In this document: positions 58,361-64,000 of the stretch, piece after piece
How the letters are laid out: each line of letters starts with the position of its first letter
How positions within the stretch are numbered: the first letter of the stretch is position 1
Assembly (NCBI GenBank): GCA_019637815.1
Contig: JAHBUZ010000022.1
Location: 1 to 64,000, forward strand
Length of the DNA: 64,000 bases
DNA from: Chloroflexota bacterium
Lineage (GTDB): Bacteria > Chloroflexota > Limnocylindria > Limnocylindrales > CSP1-4
Direction: 5' to 3'
The notes under the pieces: model-generated
Seen by the model: only the letters and a program-made list of their open reading frames with translations
Told to the model about the DNA's origin: nothing
Database searches by the model: none
Made by a program: the position numbers and the translations under genes

Positions 58361-58903
58361 TCAGCGTCCCTTCCGGGTGGTCCCGGCCGCCAGACGCGCG
58401 CCCGGTTCTGTGGGCCGTAGGCCTGGTACACCCAGAGAATCCTCGGACGGGACGGGACGGGACGGGGGTTCAACGACTGACGAAGCAGGTGCTTCGCGTT
58501 TGCTTGAAGCACCGTTCCGGCGAGTGGTTGGCTTCTGGTTGGGCGTTCGCTTCGTCCTCGCGCGGCCACTCGCGAGCCCTCCGGCGCGGCCCGCAGCGGC
58601 CTTCTTCTCGCGTTCCTCAAGCACCTCCTCCTTGCTCTTGTTGAAGTCCAGGAAGTCGTGGACCCAGACGCGGCCACGGCGGTCCCGATCGAACAGGCCG
58701 ACCTCGATGAGGGCCTCCACCAGCTCGGGTTCGGCGTCCACGAGCTCCAGGTCGCCGGCGCTCAGGAGGCCGTCAGAGAGCGTCCGGTTGCAGCGGCTGA
58801 TTGCGCGCCAGTAGAGGCCGTCTGCCGCGTTCCGGAGCCTGCGAGGAAGCGCGAGCACCTTCTGGTGGTCGTAGTGGCCGTCGTCGACCCGTCCCCAGGT
58901 CAT
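58361..58903 (-). CDS. Phage replication-initiator-like protein (DnaD/O-type winged helix)
   Basis: 180 aa. TWGRVDDGHYDHQKVLALPR then AADGLYWRAISRCNRTLSDGLL and LVEALIEVGLFDRDRRGRVWVHDFLDFN match the N-terminal winged helix of phage replisome-organiser proteins. The second half is Arg/Pro/Ser-rich, as in actinophage homologues. ATG 58903 is chosen over 58918 because it matches the usual family start. First gene of the minus operon, divergent from the 58936 gene, so the main early promoter should lie between them. Confidence 0.75.
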   Translation of the reverse strand: MTWGRVDDGHYDHQKVLALPRRLRNAADGLYWRAISRCNRTLSDGLLSAGDLELVDAEPELVEALIEVGLFDRDRRGRVWVHDFLDFNKSKEEVLEEREKKAAAGRAGGLASGRARTKRTPNQKPTTRRNGASSKREAPASSVVEPPSRPVPSEDSLGVPGLRPTEPGARLAAGTTRKGR

Positions 58904-58935
58904 CGGGCGAGACTCCACATGGCAGACTTCGGGCC

Positions 58936-59493
58936 GTGGACGTCACCGGGATAGCGACGGCAATCGTGGTCGGGGTGCTGAGTGGCATCGCCGCGGCGAT
59001 GGTCACGTCGCGCTCCAACGAGCGCATCGCGGGCCTGCGGATCGGGAGCGACGAGCGAATCGCCAGAGACCGCCTGGAGGCGGATCGGGTCCGATGGACG
59101 CTGGAGATGGAACGCGCTCAGGCCGACCGCTTCCTGGAGCTCCGGCGGGACAGATACGCCACGTTCCTCGCCCGCGTCGAGGACGCGATCCAGGTCTTCC
59201 TCAACGAGCATCGGGAACCCGCCGTCACCGGCCCCGAGCAGGACGCGATGCTGGCGCTCGCCGGCATGAAGGGGGAGCTCGAGCTGCTGTCTCCTGTCGT
59301 CGCGGAACATGCGAACTGGATTGCCGGGGGGCTCGCCGGCTACAGCATCAGTCGCTCCCACACCGAGCCAGCGGATGCTCGGAGAGCGCAGCTGGTGGAA
59401 CTGATGGACCGGATCCACCACGACCTGCAGCCCGCGTTCCTGGACGCGGCCCGACGGGACCTCGGAATCACCCGCGAGAGCGACGAGAGCTAG
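58936..59493 (+). CDS. Membrane-anchored coiled-coil protein, element 2
   Basis: 185 aa from GTG, 7 nt after a CAGACT box. One N-terminal transmembrane helix (TGIATAIVVGVLSGIAAAMV) precedes a long charged helix (RIARDRLEADRVRW, MERAQADRFLELRRDRYATF). It is the only plus-strand gene in the visible part of element 2 and has its own promoter, so it may be made in the integrated state. A superinfection-exclusion role is possible but unproven. Confidence 0.65.
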   Translation: MDVTGIATAIVVGVLSGIAAAMVTSRSNERIAGLRIGSDERIARDRLEADRVRWTLEMERAQADRFLELRRDRYATFLARVEDAIQVFLNEHREPAVTGPEQDAMLALAGMKGELELLSPVVAEHANWIAGGLAGYSISRSHTEPADARRAQLVELMDRIHHDLQPAFLDAARRDLGITRESDES

Positions 59494-59576
59494 GTCGTCC
59501 ACCATCAGCGCCCGCCTCCCATGACCCAGTCCGACGAACGCCAGCCGTCGACGAGTCCCAGCGAGCGGAGGCGCCA

Positions 59577-59903
59577 TCAGACCCTCCCTGCCGCGACGGG
59601 CACGCGCTGGCCGCGTCGGTAGTGCCAGTCGGCCGGGAGCGGCCCTGTGACCTGCTGCGCCCCCAGCGCGCGCCGGAGGCCCTCGACCGCGTCGGTGGGC
59701 GCGGGCCGCACCGGGCGGTCCGGTGACACGCCGACCACGGGCATCCCGGGCGACCGACCGTGGGCGGCGCGCTCCATGCCGCCGTTGGCGCGCCAGATGA
59801 CGTGGATCCGCTCCTGCTGGTGGGCACGCACGGCGAGCTCCTCCTCGCCCTCGATGGCCACGATGAGCCCACCACAGGTGCACTCGGCGGTGCGCGCGCT
59901 CAT
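59577..59903 (-). CDS. Hypothetical protein, element 2
   Basis: 108 aa. CTCGG near the N-terminus and an alpha/beta start (IVAIEGEEELAVRAHQQERIHVIW). The rest is Pro/Arg-rich. It overlaps the upstream gene by ATGA. Confidence 0.6.
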   Translation of the reverse strand: MSARTAECTCGGLIVAIEGEEELAVRAHQQERIHVIWRANGGMERAAHGRSPGMPVVGVSPDRPVRPAPTDAVEGLRRALGAQQVTGPLPADWHYRRGQRVPVAAGRV

Positions 59904-60118
59904 CGCTCGTGCCTCAGCCGCACGGTGCGCGAGCAGAAGCCGCAGCGGTAGCGGTCCTCGGGGATGTGGACCAGGCAGCCGCGCTGGCCGTCACCGGGGC
60001 ATGGGCGGGACGGGGCACCCGCGATAGATACCGACCCGACCTGCGTCGAGAGGTCGGATGCCCCGTCCCTGGCGCCGGTGACATCCCGGCGCGTATCGAT
60101 TGGGGTGAGCTCGATCAT
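59900..60118 (-). CDS. Small zinc-binding protein, element 2
   Basis: 72 aa. CPGD...GCLVH and RCGFCSRTVRLRHE give four Cys and two His for a zinc site near the C-terminus. Overlaps both neighbours by 4 bp. Confidence 0.6.
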   Translation of the reverse strand: MIELTPIDTRRDVTGARDGASDLSTQVGSVSIAGAPSRPCPGDGQRGCLVHIPEDRYRCGFCSRTVRLRHER

Positions 60119-60375
60119 GCGGACACCAGGGGCTGGTACGGGTGGCTCCCGCCAGCCCCGTCCAGCTGGTCATGCTCGGCCGCGAACTCGGGCCACCCGC
60201 ACCGCTGGCACTCGTCGAGCGCTCGCTCCAGCCGGTCAGCGATATCAGGGATCATGGCCCGGGCGAGCGACAGCCCATTGCCGGGATAGTCGTGGTGGGT
60301 GCGGCCCCAAGAGCCGAGGTCGGCGTCGCGGAACGCAGCGCCCAGCACCTGCGCCAGTCGTGGGTGGCTGGTCAT
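60115..60375 (-). CDS. Hypothetical protein, element 2
   Basis: 86 aa. Helical: HPRLAQVLGAAFRDADLGSW and MIPDIADRLERALDECQRCGW. Residues WGRTHHDYPGNG in the middle are typical of short phage proteins of unknown role. Overlaps both neighbours by 4 bp. Confidence 0.65.
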   Translation of the reverse strand: MTSHPRLAQVLGAAFRDADLGSWGRTHHDYPGNGLSLARAMIPDIADRLERALDECQRCGWPEFAAEHDQLDGAGGSHPYQPLVSA

Positions 60376-60764
60376 TGCTCGACTCCGTCGTCCTCGGGGT
60401 CCGTCGAGCGCAGGTCGACCTGGACGAACACCGGACGGACCTCGAGCACCTGCCGCAAGATCGCGTCCACCATCCCGTCGGCGGTGAGCCGCGCCTTGAG
60501 CGCCGCGCGGATCCGTGGGCCCTCCTCGACGATGAGCTCGTGGACGGCCGCCTTGGCCTCCTCGCGGATCTGGGCATCGAGCGACTGGGCGAATGGAGAC
60601 TGGCCATAGCCGCCCCTGGGCTTCGCGAGCGCGGCGTCCACGATCGCCTTGACCAGCGCGTCCTTGTGCGGTCCGAGCGCCTGCGCGACCGCCAGGCGCA
60701 CCGATTCGTCGATCGCCTCCTTGACCGCGGCCGGGTCCACCGACACCGTCACCTGGCTCCTCAT
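60372..60764 (-). CDS. Hypothetical protein, element 2
   Basis: 130 aa. A beta strand (QVTVSVDPAAV) then long Ala/Glu/Lys helices (ALVKAIVDAALAKP, IREEAKAAVHELIVEEG). No family was recognised. Overlaps both neighbours by 4 bp. Confidence 0.65.
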   Translation of the reverse strand: MRSQVTVSVDPAAVKEAIDESVRLAVAQALGPHKDALVKAIVDAALAKPRGGYGQSPFAQSLDAQIREEAKAAVHELIVEEGPRIRAALKARLTADGMVDAILRQVLEVRPVFVQVDLRSTDPEDDGVEQ

Positions 60765-61063
60765 GGCCCGACCTCGGTGGGCTCCTGGATGAAGGCGAGG
60801 ATGGCCAGCGCCTCGTCCGAGCACTCGGGGCACAAGCCGTCCTGCCCCACCCACGCGAGCTTGTGTGTGATGGAGCGCGACCCGTGGACCCCCTCGGCCA
60901 GCCGCTCCACCGCCAGCTGAGAGCCGACCTCGCGCGGGGCGAACTTGCGCCGGCAGTCGAGGCAGGCCCACCCGGCGACGGCGCCGGCCCGATCGCCGTC
61001 GTCGAACGTCCACGTCTGGATGACGCGGTGCTCGCAGGGCTCCGGCGCAAGGGGCTCGGTCAT
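60761..61063 (-). CDS. Zinc-ribbon protein, element 2
   Basis: 100 aa. CEH, CLDCRRKF and CPECS are spaced to form two half-ribbons. The middle holds VERLAEGVHGSRSITHKLAW. Typical of the unassigned zinc proteins in actinophage early regions. Confidence 0.65.
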   Translation of the reverse strand: MTEPLAPEPCEHRVIQTWTFDDGDRAGAVAGWACLDCRRKFAPREVGSQLAVERLAEGVHGSRSITHKLAWVGQDGLCPECSDEALAILAFIQEPTEVGP

Positions 61064-61413
61064 GGCCGGTCCTCCGGCCACGCGTCGATGGCGGCCGCGA
61101 TGAGGGCGCCGGCCTTGACGAGGTCGCGGCGGACGTCCTCGGTCGGCTTCCAGAACCGGCCCGCCCACGGCCAGAATTCGTGCGGGTCGACGATCACGCC
61201 GTCGCTGCTGTTGGTCAGGTTCACGATGTAGGCGGCAGCGGCGAGGATCAGCTCCTCCGCATGTCCCGCGTCGTGCTCGGCGGTGTAGCCCTCCTCGACC
61301 ACCTGGCGCTCTCGCTCGGCGGCGATCAGCTGGGCCCCGCTCCCCGTGCGGACGATGGAGAAGCCGTGCCCGCCAGGGCAGTCGTCGCCCGCGTGGTGGG
61401 TCAGCTTGCCCAT
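61060..61413 (-). CDS. Conserved phage protein with AAERERQ...WKP...RRDLVKAGALI pattern
   Basis: 117 aa. IAAERERQVVEEGYTAEHDAGH, LILAAAAYIVN, FWPWAGRFWKP and DVRRDLVKAGALIAAAID follow the order of a small family found in many phages and bacteria. Its function is unknown; the all-helical HD/MazG-like arrangement is suggestive only. It starts within the previous stop (TGATG). Confidence 0.75.
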   Translation of the reverse strand: MGKLTHHAGDDCPGGHGFSIVRTGSGAQLIAAERERQVVEEGYTAEHDAGHAEELILAAAAYIVNLTNSSDGVIVDPHEFWPWAGRFWKPTEDVRRDLVKAGALIAAAIDAWPEDRP

Positions 61414-61736
61414 CAGTCGTCCAGCCCCTGGCTCAGGACGATCGCGTCCTCGAGCGTCGGGCACTCCTGGGTCGTGACGCCCCACTTGTCCGGCTTCCGG
61501 CGCTGGCCGTCGACCTCGCGCCCCGACTCATCGAGGATGAGGATCTCACCGCGCGCGAAGACGGCGCAGCGCAGGGCGATCGCCGCCGGGCCCATGAGGC
61601 CGACCGCGGACTCGTAGCGACCCCGCCAGCCGTTGCGCTGGTCGGGCTGCTCCGTCTCCACCCAGACCTGGGCCAGCGCGAGGTTGCCCATGTCGGGCTC
61701 GTCCGGGACCGACGTGACGACAGCGATGGTGGCCAT
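61413..61736 (-). CDS. Hypothetical protein, element 2
   Basis: 107 aa. Starts IAVVTSVPDEPDMGNLALAQ, then beta-rich (ALRCAVFARGEILILDESGRE). No family was recognised. Its stop shares one base with the next start. Confidence 0.6.
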   Translation of the reverse strand: MATIAVVTSVPDEPDMGNLALAQVWVETEQPDQRNGWRGRYESAVGLMGPAAIALRCAVFARGEILILDESGREVDGQRRKPDKWGVTTQECPTLEDAIVLSQGLDD

Positions 61737-61739
61737 CGG

Positions 61740-62039
61740 TCAGCCCTCGATGAGGGCGATGCGGATGCGCTCGGAGTCGGACGTGTCGAAGGACACGCTG
61801 CGGCCCTGCACCACCTCCCGGCTGATCCGGAATCGACCGACGCGCACGGCCATGCCGACGTCGATCGGGACCTCCTCGAGCAGCTTGTCGACCTTCTCGC
61901 GCTCCTTCCGCGTCACGGCCGAGGCAGCCTTGGACTCCTCCTTGGCGTTCAGCCACGACTCCAGCGCGGTGAGGATGGCGTCGTTCTCGATGACCTCCTC
62001 GTCGAGGGCGACCTGGTCGACGCTCTTGAGCCTAGGCAT
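61740..62039 (-). CDS. Hypothetical protein, element 2
   Basis: 99 aa. A coiled helix (LESWLNAKEESKAASAVTRK) then a beta segment (VRVGRFRISREVVQGRSVSF). The second part recalls phage single-strand-annealing or siphovirus-type accessory proteins that carry YRI-type strands, but this is weak. Overlaps the upstream gene by 8 bp. Confidence 0.6.
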   Translation of the reverse strand: MPRLKSVDQVALDEEVIENDAILTALESWLNAKEESKAASAVTRKEREKVDKLLEEVPIDVGMAVRVGRFRISREVVQGRSVSFDTSDSERIRIALIEG

Positions 62040-62244
62040 GGGTCCTCTCTCCCTTCCAGCGCCGCTCGCGGGCGGCCATCCGGCGCTTGGCGCGCGCGAC
62101 CGCGAACGGGCTGGGCTCGTTCGGTCGCCTGATCTCGGTCCGGTCGCAGCGCGTGACGGGCGCCGCGGGCTCGCAGCCCCAGAGCTGGCGGCCGTCGCCT
62201 GCCGTGCTCAGGAGGCGCGTGAATCGGTGGACGTGCGTGCTCAT
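62032..62244 (-). CDS. Small basic protein, element 2
   Basis: 70 aa. HRFTRLLSTAGDGRQLWGCE with two Cys, then a basic tail (RAKRRMAARERRWKG). Overlaps both neighbours. Confidence 0.6.
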   Translation of the reverse strand: MSTHVHRFTRLLSTAGDGRQLWGCEPAAPVTRCDRTEIRRPNEPSPFAVARAKRRMAARERRWKGERTHA

Positions 62245-62417
62245 CCGATCCGCACCGCTCGCCGGGCGTCCTCGGAGTCCTGGAGCCTCCGCTCGGCCCG
62301 CTGGCCGCAGCGCTTGCAGTACGTGCCCATGGGCGCGTTGGCGGTGCTGAACAGCTCCACGGTCGCGGGCTTGCCGCACGAGGCGCACTCGCGCTTGATC
62401 GATCGCAGGTGGGCCAT
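62241..62417 (-). CDS. Small C4 zinc-ribbon protein, element 2
   Basis: 58 aa. ECASCGKPATVELF and YCKRCGQRAERRL give two CxxC pairs, a full zinc ribbon. The ATG shares one base with the previous stop and the end overlaps the next start by ATGA. Confidence 0.7.
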   Translation of the reverse strand: MAHLRSIKRECASCGKPATVELFSTANAPMGTYCKRCGQRAERRLQDSEDARRAVRIG

Positions 62418-63550
62418 CACTGCGCCGGGTGGGCGACGGCGGCCGCCGTGGCGGCGCGCTGCTCGTCGGTGATGGAGCCGATCGTGGCCTTCTCGCCATA
62501 CGCGGCCCGGATGTGCTTCTGGGCATCGGTGAGCCCGATGTAGCGCTCCCGGAGCCAGTCGCGCAGCTCCTGGTCGGTCATGGCGGCCGGGTGCATCTCG
62601 CGCACCTCGCCCTCGATGACCTCCTCGTCTGGTGATTCCGGGGAGGGAGCCGCAGCGCCGACCGCCTGCGTCTCGACCTCCCCGGGAGCCGGGCTACTCG
62701 GCTCAGCTGGTGGGGAGGCAGCGTCCGCCGAAGCCACCGCCTCCCCGTGGGCCGCCTGGTCGGCGGCTGATGTGGTCTGCCGCTGCTCGAGCGCGGCGCG
62801 CTGGCGGGCGACGCGCTCCTCCGCGGTCATCTGCCGGGGCGACACCGTCTCGGGCAGCTGCGCGGCCTCGGTGGCCGCGGCACCGACCATCTGGCCGATG
62901 GTGATGCCGGGCGCGTCCAGGACGGGCTTGACGAACCGGTGGGTGACCACCTTGCCCGTCTTGGGATCGCGCACCTTGGTGGACGCCTGGACCGCCCGCA
63001 GGACCGCGGGGACCATGGGTCGCGCATCGAGCGCGAGCAACAGGTCGAGGGTCGCCGGGAGCGTCGACGCGGCGTGCCAGCCGCCCGTGTCGAGCCGCCA
63101 GCGCCCGAGCCCCGGGATCCGCGGCAGGATGACCGACAGCCGGGTGACGATGTCGCAGTAGCCGTCCTCGCCCCGCTGGTCGCCACAGACGCAAGGCGCC
63201 TCGGTCAGCTCCTCGATCCGCCCGTCACAGCGCCGCTCGCACGTGCCGCCCTTCCACAGCTCGTACCGCTGGGTCACCGAGAGCAGCGATCGCGGGATGA
63301 GGATGTCCAGCTCGGCCGCGGCGGTCGTCAGCTGGTACATGCCCTCGTCGGGCGCGTCCCGCCATGGCCGCACCTGGCCGCCGTACAGGCTCCGCGCCAC
63401 CTCGAGCACCCGGGGGTCGTTGCTCGTGAGCCGGAACGTCTTGAGCTTGACGGGCTGACCGCGGTCGCCCTTCTCGCCCATGCGGATGCGCCCGATCTCC
63501 TGGACACGTGGGGTGAGCCCGACCAGGGGCTCGTACGTCGCGAGTGCCAT
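62417..63550 (-). CDS. Gp3-like recombination directionality factor candidate
   Basis: 377 aa. IGRIRMGEKGDRGQPVKLKTFRLTSNDPRVLEVARSLYGGQVRPW then MYQLTTAAAELDILIPRSLLSVTQRYELWKGGTCERRCDG match the phage protein family that includes phiC31 gp3, which binds a serine integrase and turns it to excision. Four or more Cys (CERRC, CVCGDQ, YCD) could bind zinc. ILPRIPGLGRWRLDTGGWHA continues the family core. The last 120 residues are an Ala/Glu/Pro linker and a short helical end (MTDQELRDWLRERYIGLTD). The serine recombinase in the same element is the expected partner. Confidence 0.75.
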   Translation of the reverse strand: MALATYEPLVGLTPRVQEIGRIRMGEKGDRGQPVKLKTFRLTSNDPRVLEVARSLYGGQVRPWRDAPDEGMYQLTTAAAELDILIPRSLLSVTQRYELWKGGTCERRCDGRIEELTEAPCVCGDQRGEDGYCDIVTRLSVILPRIPGLGRWRLDTGGWHAASTLPATLDLLLALDARPMVPAVLRAVQASTKVRDPKTGKVVTHRFVKPVLDAPGITIGQMVGAAATEAAQLPETVSPRQMTAEERVARQRAALEQRQTTSAADQAAHGEAVASADAASPPAEPSSPAPGEVETQAVGAAAPSPESPDEEVIEGEVREMHPAAMTDQELRDWLRERYIGLTDAQKHIRAAYGEKATIGSITDEQRAATAAAVAHPAQ

Positions 63551-63560
63551 GTGCTCCTCC

Positions 63561-64000
63561 TCAGACCCAGCGCCCGGTGTCGTCGTCGCGGAACATGGGC
63601 CGCAGCGTCCGGGTGCCCTCCCTGACCTCGGTGGTGGTGTGGAGCGCGGCGAGCGAATCCAGATCCATCCCGGCCGGCATCGGCTCGCCCTCGAGCAGGT
63701 GGCGATACGCGCGCGCGACGGCCTCCCAGTCGGTGGTCCTGACCTCGCGCTCCGCGCCGCGCCGGAAGTGGATGCGGTAGCCGACCTCGTGGTCCTCGAC
63801 GGTGGCCACGCCCTCGACGCCGGCGTGCTGGTCGAGCAACCAGCGCATCTCGTTGCGGAGGCGCTTGTCCTCCTCGCCCGCGGCCCTCGCGGCGCGGGAC
63901 GCCTCACGGATGGCCATGGCGAGCGCCGCGACCTCCGGCGTCGGGTCCATGAGCCCGAGCGTGTCGCGCGGCCGCAGCCGGCGGATGGTGTCGGCGGTGC
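63561..64000 (-). CDS. Phage protein, 5' end outside the window
   Basis: Open at the window edge. An ATG at 63950 exists, but the codons before it (TADTIRRLRPRDTLGL) are in frame, GC-rich at third positions and protein-like, so the true start is probably beyond 64000. Visible part: ALAMAIREASRAARAAGEED helix, then beta strands with YRIHFRRGAEREV. Not recognised; similar short proteins follow recombination genes in actinophages. Confidence 0.6.
   Translation of the reverse strand, partial: TADTIRRLRPRDTLGLMDPTPEVAALAMAIREASRAARAAGEEDKRLRNEMRWLLDQHAGVEGVATVEDHEVGYRIHFRRGAEREVRTTDWEAVARAYRHLLEGEPMPAGMDLDSLAALHTTTEVREGTRTLRPMFRDDDTGRWV

Larger units (their letters stand above)
54199..64000. mobile_element. 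Integrated element 2 (serine-recombinase, phage-like), right end outside the window
   Basis: From the tRNA-Arg 3' half to the window edge, over 20 genes lie almost all on the minus strand with 1- to 8-bp overlaps. Serine recombinase, ASCH, RusA, a replication-initiator-like protein and a Gp3-like directionality factor identify it as a prophage or phage-derived element. No structural genes are in view. A further copy of the tRNA 3' part is expected at its far end. Confidence 0.75.

Overview
The window is high-GC bacterial DNA with short intergenic gaps, many 4-bp ATGA/GTGA gene overlaps and many promoters whose -10 box lies 6-8 nt before the start codon, so the mRNAs are probably leaderless. 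Gene content (full-length Lhr helicase, Nei2-type glycosylase, Ku beside a ligase-like protein, AcuC deacetylase, paired M16 peptidases, several VapBC/HigBA modules, many secreted proteins of unknown family) best fits an uncultured Chloroflexota lineage of the Limnocylindria/Ellin6529 type. That placement is inference; an actinobacterium is the main alternative.

Region 1 (1-45041) is chromosome. It opens with the end of a GT87-type membrane glycosyltransferase. DNA-repair genes follow (nei2, lhr, an HhH-GPD protein) with an aspartate aminotransferase. Next come two adjacent vapBC modules, a CAP-domain secreted protein, an acuC/M16 peptidase operon, an autoregulated ArsR-type gene with a duplicated operator, msrB, and carAB preceded by a coupled leader ORF. 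Further on are a lipoprotein esterase, ku plus an apparently dead ligase-like protein, lepB, tRNA-Lys with an inverted pseudo-tRNA copy, higBA, an HpcH aldolase, a rhomboid operon and a bestrophin-like membrane protein. Several relics (vapC, GNAT, SnoaL) show gene decay between intact genes.

Region 2 (45042-54198) is an integrated element of about 9.1 kb. It is bounded by a 40-bp direct repeat of the 5' half of tRNA-Arg(TCG) and carries a tyrosine integrase next to the intact tRNA. Its cargo is an AAA_25/RepA-like ATPase, a GTGCA-repeat (iteron-like) region, a polycistron of tiny zinc-finger and unknown genes, and an AbiTii-domain abortive-infection protein. No structural phage genes are present, so it resembles a satellite or integrative plasmid.

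Region 3 (54199-64000, continuing past the window) starts directly at the same tRNA. It holds a serine recombinase whose 3' end is read from the antisense of the tRNA, and more than 20 tightly overlapping phage-type genes: ASCH, RusA, a replication-initiator-like protein, an AT-independent run of small zinc proteins, and a Gp3-like recombination directionality factor. The two elements therefore sit in tandem at one tRNA-Arg site using different recombinase classes. A defence-bearing satellite-like element next to a larger phage-like element is the most interesting system in the window.
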